The position numbers and the translations under genes are program-made. From Bryobacterales bacterium (lineage in GTDB: Bacteria > Acidobacteriota > Terriglobia > Bryobacterales > UBA6623), in NCBI GenBank assembly GCA_022823865.1, contig JAJEHF010000208.1:49032-113031 (forward strand): a DNA stretch of 64,000 nt, in the 5' to 3' direction. The notes under the pieces were generated by a model that did no database searches, was not told the origin of the DNA, and saw only the letters and a list, made by a program, of their open reading frames with translations. Positions 9,825-18,290 of this stretch are shown piece after piece; positions within the stretch are counted from its first letter, which is position 1, and each line of letters begins with the position of its first letter.

Positions 9825-11360
9825 ATGGATTCGTTGTCGGACGAACCCAAGCGTGCGCCAAATCCGAGCGGCCGAGTGTATCTGGTGGGCGCCGGGCCGG
9901 GCGATCCGGACCTGCTCACGCTTCGCGCGCATGAGCTCCTGCGGGCAGCCGACCTAGTCCTGTACGACAATCTCGCCTCGCCCGAGGTGCTGGAACACGC
10001 ATCTCCTTCAGCGCAGCGCCGCTACGTGGGCAAGAAGCGTGCCGAGCACGCCTGTACCCAAGCCGAGATTAACGGCTTGATGGTCGCCGCAGCTCGCGAA
10101 GGCAAGGTCGTGGTTCGGCTCAAGGGCGGCGATCCGTATGTGTTCGGCCGCGGCGGGGAAGAGGCCCTCGGCCTGGCGCGTGCCGGGATTCCGTTCGAAG
10201 TCGTTCCCGGAGTGACTTCTGCGCTCGGAGCGGCGGCCTACGCCGGCATGCCGCTGACGCACCGGGACCACACGCAGGCAGTCACGCTGGTGACGGGGCA
10301 CGACGTCGACCAGATCGATTGGCCGTCTCTGGCAGGCCGCCAGACGCTGGTGGTTTTCATGGGCCTGACGTCCGTTCCCGCGATCGCCAAGCGGCTGATT
10401 GGTGGGGGGATGCCCCCGGACACTCCGGCTGCGGCGATCCGCTGGGTGACGCGCGGAGACCAGAGGGTGGTGACGGCCTCGATCGCCGACCTGCCGATGG
10501 CGATCCGGCGGGAGGGCCTGCGTCCGCCCGCCCTCGTGGTCATTGGCGACATTGTTGGCCTGCGCGACGAAATCGACTGGTTCGACAAACTGCCGCTCCG
10601 GGGCAAGTCGGTGGTCGTCACCAGAGCTGCATCCCAGGCTGCGTCTTTCTGCGGTGCCTTGCGCCGGCTGGGGGCGCGGGTGATTCCGATTCCCGCGATC
10701 GCCTTCGAGCGGCCTTCTAGCTGGGCTCCGGCCGACGCTGCGATTGACGGGCTCGAACGCTACGACTGGGCGATTTTCACCAGCGTTAACGGCGTCAATC
10801 ACTTCTTGGAGCGCCTCGACGCAAGCCCGCGGGATCTCCGCCAGTTGCCGAAGCGAATCGCCGCGATCGGCCCGGCCACGGCCGACCGCTTGCGGGAGTT
10901 GCATCTCAAGGTCGAGCTCGTGCCGGACCAGTTCGTAGCGGAGGCCTTGGCAGAGGCGTTTCTCGAACGCGACATGCGGGGCAGCCGCGTGCTGCTGCCG
11001 CGAGCCGAGGACGCTCGCAGCGTGCTGCCGGAGCAACTGGCTGCGATGGGGGCGGAGATCGACGTGGTTCCCGTCTACCGCACGGTTGTGCCGGAGGCGT
11101 CGCGCCAATTGGCCGAGCGCGCTTGGTCTGCCGATCCCGTGCCGGACTGGGCCACGCTGACAAGCTCTTCGACGGCTCGCATGCTCGCGCAAATGGTGCC
11201 GCTAGATCGCCTGAAACGTTCCAAGCTGGCCTCCATCGGGCCGGTCACATCAGCCACTGTCCGGGAATTGGGCCTGCCGATCGCCGTCGAGGCGCAACGA
11301 TTCACCACCGACGGCTTGGCCGAGGCGCTGTGCATCGCTGTCACAGGCGCGATACGGTGA
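9825..11360 (+). CDS. cobA-hemD: fused uroporphyrinogen-III C-methyltransferase / uroporphyrinogen-III synthase
   Basis: A 511-residue fusion of two successive tetrapyrrole enzymes. Residues about 10-255 are an S-adenosylmethionine uroporphyrinogen-III methyltransferase: YLVGAGPGDPDLLTLRA is its first signature, VRLKGGDPYVFGRGGEE the second, and MPLTHRDHTQAVTLVTGH follows. Residues about 260-511 are uroporphyrinogen-III synthase (HemD): KSVVVTRAASQAASFCGALR, WAIFTSVNGVNHFLERL and WATLTSSSTARML. HemD closes hydroxymethylbilane to uroporphyrinogen III, and CobA methylates it to precorrin-2, the entry to siroheme and cobalamin. The fusion channels flux away from heme. The B12-dependent MetH is encoded 2 kb downstream, but no other cobalamin gene is in the window. 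Both domains look intact. Confidence 0.95.
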   Translation: MDSLSDEPKRAPNPSGRVYLVGAGPGDPDLLTLRAHELLRAADLVLYDNLASPEVLEHASPSAQRRYVGKKRAEHACTQAEINGLMVAAAREGKVVVRLKGGDPYVFGRGGEEALGLARAGIPFEVVPGVTSALGAAAYAGMPLTHRDHTQAVTLVTGHDVDQIDWPSLAGRQTLVVFMGLTSVPAIAKRLIGGGMPPDTPAAAIRWVTRGDQRVVTASIADLPMAIRREGLRPPALVVIGDIVGLRDEIDWFDKLPLRGKSVVVTRAASQAASFCGALRRLGARVIPIPAIAFERPSSWAPADAAIDGLERYDWAIFTSVNGVNHFLERLDASPRDLRQLPKRIAAIGPATADRLRELHLKVELVPDQFVAEALAEAFLERDMRGSRVLLPRAEDARSVLPEQLAAMGAEIDVVPVYRTVVPEASRQLAERAWSADPVPDWATLTSSSTARMLAQMVPLDRLKRSKLASIGPVTSATVRELGLPIAVEAQRFTTDGLAEALCIAVTGAIR

Positions 11361-11378
11361 TAATATGCGTAGGTCGCC

Positions 11379-11906
11379 ATGAGGTACGTGCAGGCAGGCG
11401 AGCAGCAGCTGGTCGTGTTAGAGCCAGAGCACGACACGCTCCGGCAACTGGTGCAGCAGGTCGGCTTCTCGGCCAACATCACCAAAGAGGCGCGTCGCGT
11501 GACAATCGAAGTCAGCGCCCTCGAACCGTCAGGCCCGCTGCTGTTGTTCGACGCCGGCGACCCCGCCAACCTAGGATGGTTCTCGCGCTGCCAGTTCTAT
11601 GTCGATTCCCTGTCGGGCGTGGTCCTGCAGACGCCGTTGGTCATTTCCAATTGCCATAGCGGCAGCGAGGTCGATCGCGAGCGCCTGCGCATTTCCATGG
11701 CCACCGAGGTCCCGGCCGGCTTCAGGCTGGCCGGCAAGAAGAGCCTGAGCGAGCAGGTGGTCTACGCGTTGTTGTTCAACCTGCTGACGGCTCTGCGGGA
11801 CACGGGCGTCGCGCTTTGCGGCAGCGCGGGCCTGCAGCCGCTCGCAGGCGCCGCCCGCCGCGCGCGGCCGGCCAAGGATCGGGCTACCAGGGCCACCAAG
11901 CGCTGA
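11379..11906 (+). CDS. hypothetical protein downstream of cobA-hemD
   Basis: A 175-residue soluble protein, 18 bases after the cobA-hemD stop and probably cotranscribed. I do not recognise the family. It has no signal peptide or membrane segment. The first 110 residues look like a compact mixed alpha/beta domain (VTIEVSALEPSGPLLLFDAGD, LGWFSRCQFYVDS), and the sequence LSEQVVYALLFNLLTALRD forms a likely amphipathic helix. The C-terminal 25 residues are strongly basic (RRARPAKDRATRATKR), as in nucleic-acid-binding tails. The last 23 bases overlap the 3' end of the convergent sulfatase gene. Codon pattern and neighbours support a real gene; the function is unknown. Confidence 0.7.
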   Translation: MRYVQAGEQQLVVLEPEHDTLRQLVQQVGFSANITKEARRVTIEVSALEPSGPLLLFDAGDPANLGWFSRCQFYVDSLSGVVLQTPLVISNCHSGSEVDRERLRISMATEVPAGFRLAGKKSLSEQVVYALLFNLLTALRDTGVALCGSAGLQPLAGAARRARPAKDRATRATKR

Positions 11907-13326
11907 GCTGCTGCTCGAGCGTTCTCCGGATCTCGGCGTGCTCGCTGGAGTCGGCTAGGTTTGCTCGCTCGCGCGGGCGGGCATCGGCCAGCCGGTACAG
12001 CTCCGGCGGCTCGGTTTCGTTCTGGATGTACTTCCACTCCTGAGTTCGCACCATCTTGGTCCGATAGCTCGGCTCCATGGTCGGTCGCAGGACTTGGGTG
12101 TGGCGCGGAACCCCGTCTTCGTCGTCCGGGGCGAGATTCGGCGGCAGCACGTCCGGGGCAAGGTCCCCGTAGGCCGCCGATGTGAACAGCGCCGGGCGGC
12201 CTTGTGCCGCCCCCAGCACGGATTCCGCGACAGATTCGCCGGAGGCATCCTCGGGGCGCTCGCCGCCGGTCAGCTCGGCCAGGGTAGGGAACAGGTCGGC
12301 GGACTGAGCCAGGGCGTCCGTCCGCGCCCCCGCCGGAATGCGGCCCGGCGCCCACCACAGCAGCGGCACGTGCAGCAGGGCGTCGTACAGGAACATGCCC
12401 TTGCGGACCATTCCGTAGTCCCCCATGAAGTCGCCGTGGTCGGCGGTCAGAATGACGATCGTGTTTTCGGCGAGCCCCTTGGCCTCCAACGCTCCCAGCA
12501 ACCGACCGAGCGGGCGGTCCACGCCCCACTCGACCTGCGCGTAGTAGTAGCGCATCGTCTCGGCCAGGTCCTCGCGGTCCAGCTCGCCGAACCCCATGGC
12601 CCGGGCGTAGCGGCCGAGGCGGGCACTCACCACCGCCGGGTCGGCACGTTCCGGCATGACCATGTCGCTGGAGTCGTATCTGGCGGCGTAGCGCGCCGGG
12701 GCCATGTAGGGCGGGTGCGGATCGAAGTAGCTCACGTGCAGGAAGAACGGATCGCCGCCCGCCTGTCCCAAGAACTTGATGGCCGACTCGGTGTTGATGT
12801 GCGGGTAGCAGTCCTCCTCCGGCCAGTACACGGCCGAGTGCCAGTGGGGCGGCACGAAGCCGTTGTAGGCGCGGAACGGCTCCCGGTCGCGGATATCGGC
12901 GTAGTCGAGTTCGGCGAGGGCTTCGTCCGTCAACGTGTGGTTCTTGCCCACCCAGGCCGTTTGGTAGCCGCGCCGGGCGAAGTGCTCGAGCATCGACCCC
13001 TTCCAGGCCAACTTGTCCCCATCCCGATTCGTCAGCGAGCCGTGCTCGTGGGGGTGCTGGCCGGAAAAGCAAGACTTCCGCGTCGGAACGCACACCGGTC
13101 CGCTGGCAAAGCCGTTGCGGAACAGCATGCCCTCCCGTGCCATGCGGTCGAGATTCGGGGTTCGCACGTTCGGATGGCCCACCGTGCCCATGCAGTCGCC
13201 GCGCATTTGGTCCACCGTGACAAAGAGCACGTTGGTTGGAGCGTCGGCGGCCCGGCCGGCGTGAAAGGCGGTGGATCCGGCGGACAACAGCAGGGACTGG
13301 GCGAATCTGCGGCGGCTAATGCTCAT
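11884..13326 (-). CDS. Tat-exported sulfatase (formylglycine type)
   Basis: A 480-residue type I sulfatase. ATG 13326 is chosen because it places a Tat signal at the N-terminus (SISRRRFAQSLLLSAG); the frame upstream is non-coding in character. The catalytic motif C-x-P-x-R is present as GPVCVPTRKSCFSG, so the cysteine would be converted to formylglycine. The metal-site stretches VLFVTVDQMRGD and ILTADHGDFMGDYG (with the paired GKNHT) are also in place. Related enzymes cleave sulfate esters from polysaccharides, sulfolipids or choline sulfate. With the sialidase, alginate-type porin and oxidoreductases in this window, glycan desulfation is plausible, but the substrate cannot be called. No formylglycine-generating enzyme is encoded in the window. 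Its 3' end overlaps the convergent hypothetical gene by 23 bases. Confidence 0.92.
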   Translation of the reverse strand: MSISRRRFAQSLLLSAGSTAFHAGRAADAPTNVLFVTVDQMRGDCMGTVGHPNVRTPNLDRMAREGMLFRNGFASGPVCVPTRKSCFSGQHPHEHGSLTNRDGDKLAWKGSMLEHFARRGYQTAWVGKNHTLTDEALAELDYADIRDREPFRAYNGFVPPHWHSAVYWPEEDCYPHINTESAIKFLGQAGGDPFFLHVSYFDPHPPYMAPARYAARYDSSDMVMPERADPAVVSARLGRYARAMGFGELDREDLAETMRYYYAQVEWGVDRPLGRLLGALEAKGLAENTIVILTADHGDFMGDYGMVRKGMFLYDALLHVPLLWWAPGRIPAGARTDALAQSADLFPTLAELTGGERPEDASGESVAESVLGAAQGRPALFTSAAYGDLAPDVLPPNLAPDDEDGVPRHTQVLRPTMEPSYRTKMVRTQEWKYIQNETEPPELYRLADARPRERANLADSSEHAEIRRTLEQQLSAWWPW

Positions 13327-13448
13327 GGCGGGGCCAGTATGACAAATCGCGAAGTGCCTTCTCGGCCGCGGCCGACCGCGCCGGTCCGCCGAGGCTCTCG
13401 CATAATGGAACTTGGGGCGAAGCCGCCCGTAGCTTCCGCGCCTGCGCA

Positions 13449-16400
13449 ATGCAGTCCCGCTTCGATCGCATACGCCTGCTCAACGAGTGCTTGGCAGAGC
13501 GCATCCTCGTGCTTGACGGGGCGATGGGCACTGGGCTTCAGGAAGCGAGGCTCACCGCGGAGGACTTTGGCGGCGCCGCCCTGGAGGGCTGCAACGAGAA
13601 CCTCGTGCTGACCCGGCCGGACGTTGTGCGGAAGATCCACAGGGGCTATTGCGAGGCCGGCGCGGACATCATCGAAACCAATACGTTCGGCGCGATGGAT
13701 ATCGTGCTTGCCGAGTACGGGCTCCAAGACGACGTTGCTCGCATCAACGCGGAGGCCGGCCGCTTGGCTCGGGAAGTGGCCGATGCTTTCTCCACAAGCG
13801 GCAGGCCGCGCTTCGTCGCGGGGGCCATGGGGCCCTCGACCAAGTCGATCACTGTCACGGGCGGGGTGACCTTCGCCGAACTCGTGTCTGCCTACCGCGA
13901 CCAGTCACTCGCTCTGGCCGACTATGCGGACCTGCTCATCCTCGAGACCTGCCAGGATACCCGCAACGTCAAGGCCGCGCTCGTCGGCATCGGACAGGCT
14001 CTGCGCCAGTACGGCCTGCGGCTGCCAGTGATCGTTTCGGGCACCATCGAGCCCATGGGATCGATGCTGGCCGGACAGGGCGCCGAAGCCCTGGCCGTGT
14101 CGCTGGAGTATGCGGAGCTGCTCGGCATCGGTCTCAACTGCGCCACGGGTCCGGAATACATGACGGACCACATCCGAACGATCCACGAGACGGCGACTCC
14201 CCTCGTGTCGTGCTACCCCAACGCGGGCCTGCCCGACGAAGACGGCCTGTACGGCGAGACGCCCGATTCGCTGGCCTCGGTGCTGGACCGCTTCGCGCGG
14301 AACGGCTGGCTGAACATCGTCGGCGGCTGCTGTGGCACGACTCCCGCGCACATCCGCTCGATTGCGCAGATGGCGCAGGGACATGCCCCGCGCCGCCACA
14401 GCCCGGACCGGGGCACGAAGTTCACCGGCATCGAGGTGGTGGAAGCATGCGAGGACAACCGTCCCCTGCTGGTGGGCGAGCGGACCAACATCGTGGGATC
14501 GCGCCGCTTCAAGCGGCTCATATCCGAAGAGCGCTTCGAGCAGGCCTCCGAGATCGCTCGCGCGCAAGTGCGCGGCGGTGCCCAGATCATTGATGTCAAC
14601 CTCGAGAATCCAGACCGCGACGAGTTGTCTGACATCGATTCCTTCTACGGGCTGCTGGTTAAGAAGGTCAAGGCTCCGATCATGATCGACAGCACCGATC
14701 CGGCCGCGGTGGAACGCGCCCTGACGTATTGCCAAGGCAAGGCCATCGTGAACTCGATCAACTTCGAGAACGGGGAGGAGCGCTTCGACCAGGTCGTGCC
14801 CCTGCTCCGCCGCTACGGCGCTGCCGTGGTCGTGGGCACTATCGACGAGGATCCCGAGCAGGCCCAGGCGATCACCCGTGAGCGCAAGCTGGCCATCGTC
14901 GAGCGCGCCCACGGCTTGCTCACTGGGAAATGGCAGCTCGCCGAAGAGGATCTGGTATTCGACCCGCTGGTGTTCCCGTGCGGCACGGGTGATGCCAACT
15001 ACATCGGCAGTGCCGTGGAGACCATCGAGTCCCTGCGGCTGATCAAGTCCAGGCTGCCCCGCGTGAAGACGCTGCTCGGAGTGAGCAACGTCAGCTTCGG
15101 CCTGCCTCCGGCGGCCCGCGAAGTCGTCAACGCCGTGTTCCTGCACGACGCCACGAAGGCCGGGCTTGACCTGGCGATCGTCAACACGGAGAGGCTGCGC
15201 CGCTTCGCCTCGATCACCCCGGAGGAGCTGCAGCTGGCCGAAGGGCTGTTGCACAACCTGCCGTGCGATGGCATCGACGCACCGCAGGACCACCGGCTTC
15301 AGGCTCCGGAGCAAAAGGCGGCCCTGAACCAGCTCCACATCGCGAAGGTCACGGAGCACTTCCGCGGGGCCGTCCAGAGCCGCGGGCCGAAAGTGCAGGA
15401 CCTGGCTCTGGACGAACGGCTGGCGAGGTACGTCGTGGACGGCACCAAGGAAGGGCTGTTCCCCGACCTCGACCAAAAGCTCGCCGATAACGTGGCTCCC
15501 CTCGAAATCGTCAACGGGCCGCTCATGGAAGGGATGAAGCGAGTGGGCCGGCTATTCAACAACAACGAGCTGATCGTGGCCGAAGTCCTGCAGTCGGCAG
15601 AAGCGATGAAGGCGGCTGTGGACCACCTCGAGCCGCACATGGAGAAGACCGCCGATGCCAACAAGGGCAAGATCGTCCTGGCCACGGTCAAGGGCGATGT
15701 CCACGACATCGGCAAGAATCTGGTCGACATCATCCTCTCCAACAACGGCTACACCGTGCTGAACCTGGGCATCAAGGTGCCGCCGGAAGAGCTGATCAAC
15801 GCGTGCCGGGAACACCAGCCCGACGCCATCGGCCTGTCCGGCCTGTTGGTCAAGAGCGCTCAGCAGATGGTAGTAACGGCCCAAGACCTGCGCTCGGCCG
15901 GCGTGTGCGTTCCGCTGCTGGTGGGCGGTGCCGCGCTGAGCGCGAACTTCACGCGCAAGCGGATCGCTCCTTCCTACGGCGACCTAACGTGCTATGCCAA
16001 GGACGCCATGAATGGCCTGGCACTGCTGGACCGGGCGCTGGACCCGGCGGCAAGAGCTGACCTTGAGGCCGAGCACGCGCCGGTCCGAGACGATGCTGGT
16101 CGCGACCGGCAAGGGGCCGCCTCCGCCAAGACCGCGCGCAGCTCGCGGGTGCGCGCGGACGTGCCTCCGCTGAAGTGTCCCTACGACGCGCGCCGGTGCG
16201 AGGACGTTCCGCACCTGCGCGACCTGTGGCAGTACATCAATCCCGCCATGCTCTATTCGCGGCACCTCGGGTTCAGGGGCAACTTCAAGCGGGCACTGGC
16301 CGACCGCGACGAGAAGGCGCTAGCGCTGCACGCGGCGGTGGAGGATACCAAAACCGACGCCGAGCGGTACATGAAAGCGCGAGCCATCTGGCGCTTCTTG

Positions 16401-16955
16401 GACGCGCAGTCCCACGGGAACTCGATCCGGCTGTTCGAACCTGGCAGCGATGTCCTGCTGCACGAATTCTCGTTCCCGCGCCAGCGTCGCGCCGAGGGCC
16501 TGAGCCTGGCGGACTTTATCGCCCGCCCCAACGGCTACAGGGATTCGGTGGCCCTGTTCTGCGTGACGGCGGGAGAGGGCATCCGTGATCGATCCGAAAC
16601 CTACCGCGACCGTGGGGAGTACTTCCGGTCGCACGCGATCCAAGCCTTGGCGATCGAGACGGCCGAGGCCTGTGCGGAATGGGTCCACCGGCGCATCCGC
16701 GAGGATTGGGGCTTCGCCGATCCGGCAGGCATGACCATGGAGGATCGGTTTCGCTCGAAATATCGCGGCCGGCGCTACAGCTTCGGCTATCCGGCCTGTC
16801 CGAACCTGGAGGACCAGCGCGGGCTGTTCAAGCTGCTCGATCCGTCCGAGATCGGCGTGACACTGACCGACGGCGACATGATGGATCCGGAGGCCAGCGT
16901 TAGCGCCGTGGTCTTCCAGCACCCCGATTGCATCTACTTCGACGCGAATTCGTAG
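13449..16955 (+). CDS. metH: cobalamin-dependent methionine synthase
   Basis: A full-length (1168-residue) MetH with all four modules. Residues 1-320 are the homocysteine-binding barrel with zinc ligands in GLNCATGP and GGCCGTTPAH. Residues about 325-600 are the methyltetrahydrofolate (pterin-binding) barrel, starting at RPLLVGERTNIVGSRRFKRL. The cobalamin module at about 630-880 has DVHDIGKNLV near 750, whose histidine is the lower ligand of cobalt. The C-terminal reactivation domain, with S-adenosylmethionine-binding features RRYSFGYPACPNL, closes the protein. A low-complexity linker near residues 865-900 (DDAGRDRQGAASAK) separates the last two modules. It makes methionine and regenerates tetrahydrofolate. 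I looked for a cobalamin riboswitch in the 122 bases upstream and found none. The gene converges on the sialidase gene. Confidence 0.97.
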   Translation: MQSRFDRIRLLNECLAERILVLDGAMGTGLQEARLTAEDFGGAALEGCNENLVLTRPDVVRKIHRGYCEAGADIIETNTFGAMDIVLAEYGLQDDVARINAEAGRLAREVADAFSTSGRPRFVAGAMGPSTKSITVTGGVTFAELVSAYRDQSLALADYADLLILETCQDTRNVKAALVGIGQALRQYGLRLPVIVSGTIEPMGSMLAGQGAEALAVSLEYAELLGIGLNCATGPEYMTDHIRTIHETATPLVSCYPNAGLPDEDGLYGETPDSLASVLDRFARNGWLNIVGGCCGTTPAHIRSIAQMAQGHAPRRHSPDRGTKFTGIEVVEACEDNRPLLVGERTNIVGSRRFKRLISEERFEQASEIARAQVRGGAQIIDVNLENPDRDELSDIDSFYGLLVKKVKAPIMIDSTDPAAVERALTYCQGKAIVNSINFENGEERFDQVVPLLRRYGAAVVVGTIDEDPEQAQAITRERKLAIVERAHGLLTGKWQLAEEDLVFDPLVFPCGTGDANYIGSAVETIESLRLIKSRLPRVKTLLGVSNVSFGLPPAAREVVNAVFLHDATKAGLDLAIVNTERLRRFASITPEELQLAEGLLHNLPCDGIDAPQDHRLQAPEQKAALNQLHIAKVTEHFRGAVQSRGPKVQDLALDERLARYVVDGTKEGLFPDLDQKLADNVAPLEIVNGPLMEGMKRVGRLFNNNELIVAEVLQSAEAMKAAVDHLEPHMEKTADANKGKIVLATVKGDVHDIGKNLVDIILSNNGYTVLNLGIKVPPEELINACREHQPDAIGLSGLLVKSAQQMVVTAQDLRSAGVCVPLLVGGAALSANFTRKRIAPSYGDLTCYAKDAMNGLALLDRALDPAARADLEAEHAPVRDDAGRDRQGAASAKTARSSRVRADVPPLKCPYDARRCEDVPHLRDLWQYINPAMLYSRHLGFRGNFKRALADRDEKALALHAAVEDTKTDAERYMKARAIWRFLDAQSHGNSIRLFEPGSDVLLHEFSFPRQRRAEGLSLADFIARPNGYRDSVALFCVTAGEGIRDRSETYRDRGEYFRSHAIQALAIETAEACAEWVHRRIREDWGFADPAGMTMEDRFRSKYRGRRYSFGYPACPNLEDQRGLFKLLDPSEIGVTLTDGDMMDPEASVSAVVFQHPDCIYFDANS

Positions 16956-16983
16956 GCTTGCCCGACGCCCTTGTCCGCAAGAA

Positions 16984-18156
16984 TCAGGGGGCTGGCGGGC
17001 TCCAGATCGTGGCGCCGATGTAGCGTTCCGGCCCGCTCGCTTCATCGGTGAAGTAGTACACCGACACGACCTTGCCATCGGGCCGCTGGATCGAGCGCAC
17101 GTACCCAATGTCGCGGCTGGCACCGTCGTCGCGCAGCGTAATCTCCCCGCCCCAAGTCCTGCCGTTGTCGCCCGAGAGTCGTGCCCGGATGCTGTACGGC
17201 TCCGCCCGGTAGCCGTAGACCAGGCAGATGCGGCCGTCCTGCAACTGGATCATCGAGGGTGGATTGCCCACGCCGGTGTCGGGGACGGCTTCGCCGAGGT
17301 AGTCCCAGTTCGCGCCGTCATCGGCGGAAAGATACGCGCCGATCCATCGCTTCGTTTCGTCGCGCATGCGCACCGTGACCAGTATCTCGGTATCGGAGAG
17401 CCGCACCGAGGCGGGCATGATCGAGAAGCCCACTTCCGGCTCGGGTCCGATCCAGCCCAGCAGGCTCCACGTCGCGCCGCCGTCCGTCGTGCGCACGCAC
17501 AGCGGCCGCCCCTCCTTGCCGTCGGACTTGGCCGCGGTGATGAACAGGGTGCATTGGTCCTCGCTGTCGACGATGTAGTCCGTGCGCGGCGCGATGCCGG
17601 GCGAGTCGAAGGCCGGCAGCCGGAACGGCCCGTCCCAGCTGCGCCCGCGGTCGTAGGAGTGAAAGACGCGCCCGATACCCGCATGGATGCTGTTAGTGCG
17701 GACCGTGAGCGCGAAATCGGGGTGCGTGAAGTTGATTCCGCCCTCGCTGTCACGGAGTTCCGGGATGGTGACGCCCGGCCGCGTTACGCCGTGCAAGTAG
17801 CCGCCCTCGGTCAGCAGATAGCCTGCGGCGCCCGGATCTTCGAGCGCCCAAGTCTCGCCGCCGTCCATGCTGCGCGCCAACATGGGAATCTCGGGCATTT
17901 CGCGGTCAATGTGGTGGCTGTCGCCGAGATCCTTGTACCAACCCTTGCCGAAACCGACGAGGATCTCGTCGCCCCAACTCCAGATGCCATGGTTGGCAGG
18001 CCAGCCGCCAAACATGCCCTGCTCGAAGTAGACCTTGACGTGGCGAGCCTCCGTCGCGCTGGGCGCGTCCGCTGCCGCCGGTTCTGACGCCGGCGGCGCA
18101 GTGCAAGCCGCCAGGGCAAGCGCGACAAGCAGCGAGGTCGCGGAAGTGCGTTGCAT
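16984..18156 (-). CDS. exo-alpha-sialidase-like lipoprotein with Asp-box propeller
   Basis: A 390-residue lipoprotein. ATG 18156 is preceded by AAGGAGA about 8 bases upstream and starts a lipoprotein signal with the lipobox LAACT, so the longer upstream frame is rejected. The body is a six-bladed sialidase-type propeller with at least five Asp-boxes: SMDGGETW, SYDRGRSW, TTDGGATW, SADDGANW and SGDNGRTW. Canonical sialidases also need an arginine triad and an Asp/Glu/Tyr set, which I cannot place from sequence alone. Many proteins of this class in soil and marine bacteria have other glycan targets. It is divergent from the tricorn-like protease, with start codons about 135 bases apart. Confidence 0.82.
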   Translation of the reverse strand: MQRTSATSLLVALALAACTAPPASEPAAADAPSATEARHVKVYFEQGMFGGWPANHGIWSWGDEILVGFGKGWYKDLGDSHHIDREMPEIPMLARSMDGGETWALEDPGAAGYLLTEGGYLHGVTRPGVTIPELRDSEGGINFTHPDFALTVRTNSIHAGIGRVFHSYDRGRSWDGPFRLPAFDSPGIAPRTDYIVDSEDQCTLFITAAKSDGKEGRPLCVRTTDGGATWSLLGWIGPEPEVGFSIMPASVRLSDTEILVTVRMRDETKRWIGAYLSADDGANWDYLGEAVPDTGVGNPPSMIQLQDGRICLVYGYRAEPYSIRARLSGDNGRTWGGEITLRDDGASRDIGYVRSIQRPDGKVVSVYYFTDEASGPERYIGATIWSPPAP

Positions 18157-18290
18157 CACCTGATTCTCCTTGATCGCCGACGCGCACGGCTCGTGCCGAC
18201 CGTGCCGTCGCGTGCACTCGCTAGTGTATCCGACGGCTTCCGTGCCGTACTTGGAGGAGAGCCGCGGGCTGGCTGGTAAAATCCCCTTAC

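Noticed and set aside
13327..13448. Cobalamin riboswitch upstream of metH
   Set aside because: No B12-box-like sequence and too little space for the aptamer next to the divergent sulfatase start.
12094..13611. 505-codon plus-strand ORF antisense to the sulfatase
   Set aside because: The minus strand encodes a full Tat sulfatase with C-x-P-x-R; the plus translation is low-complexity and overlaps metH.
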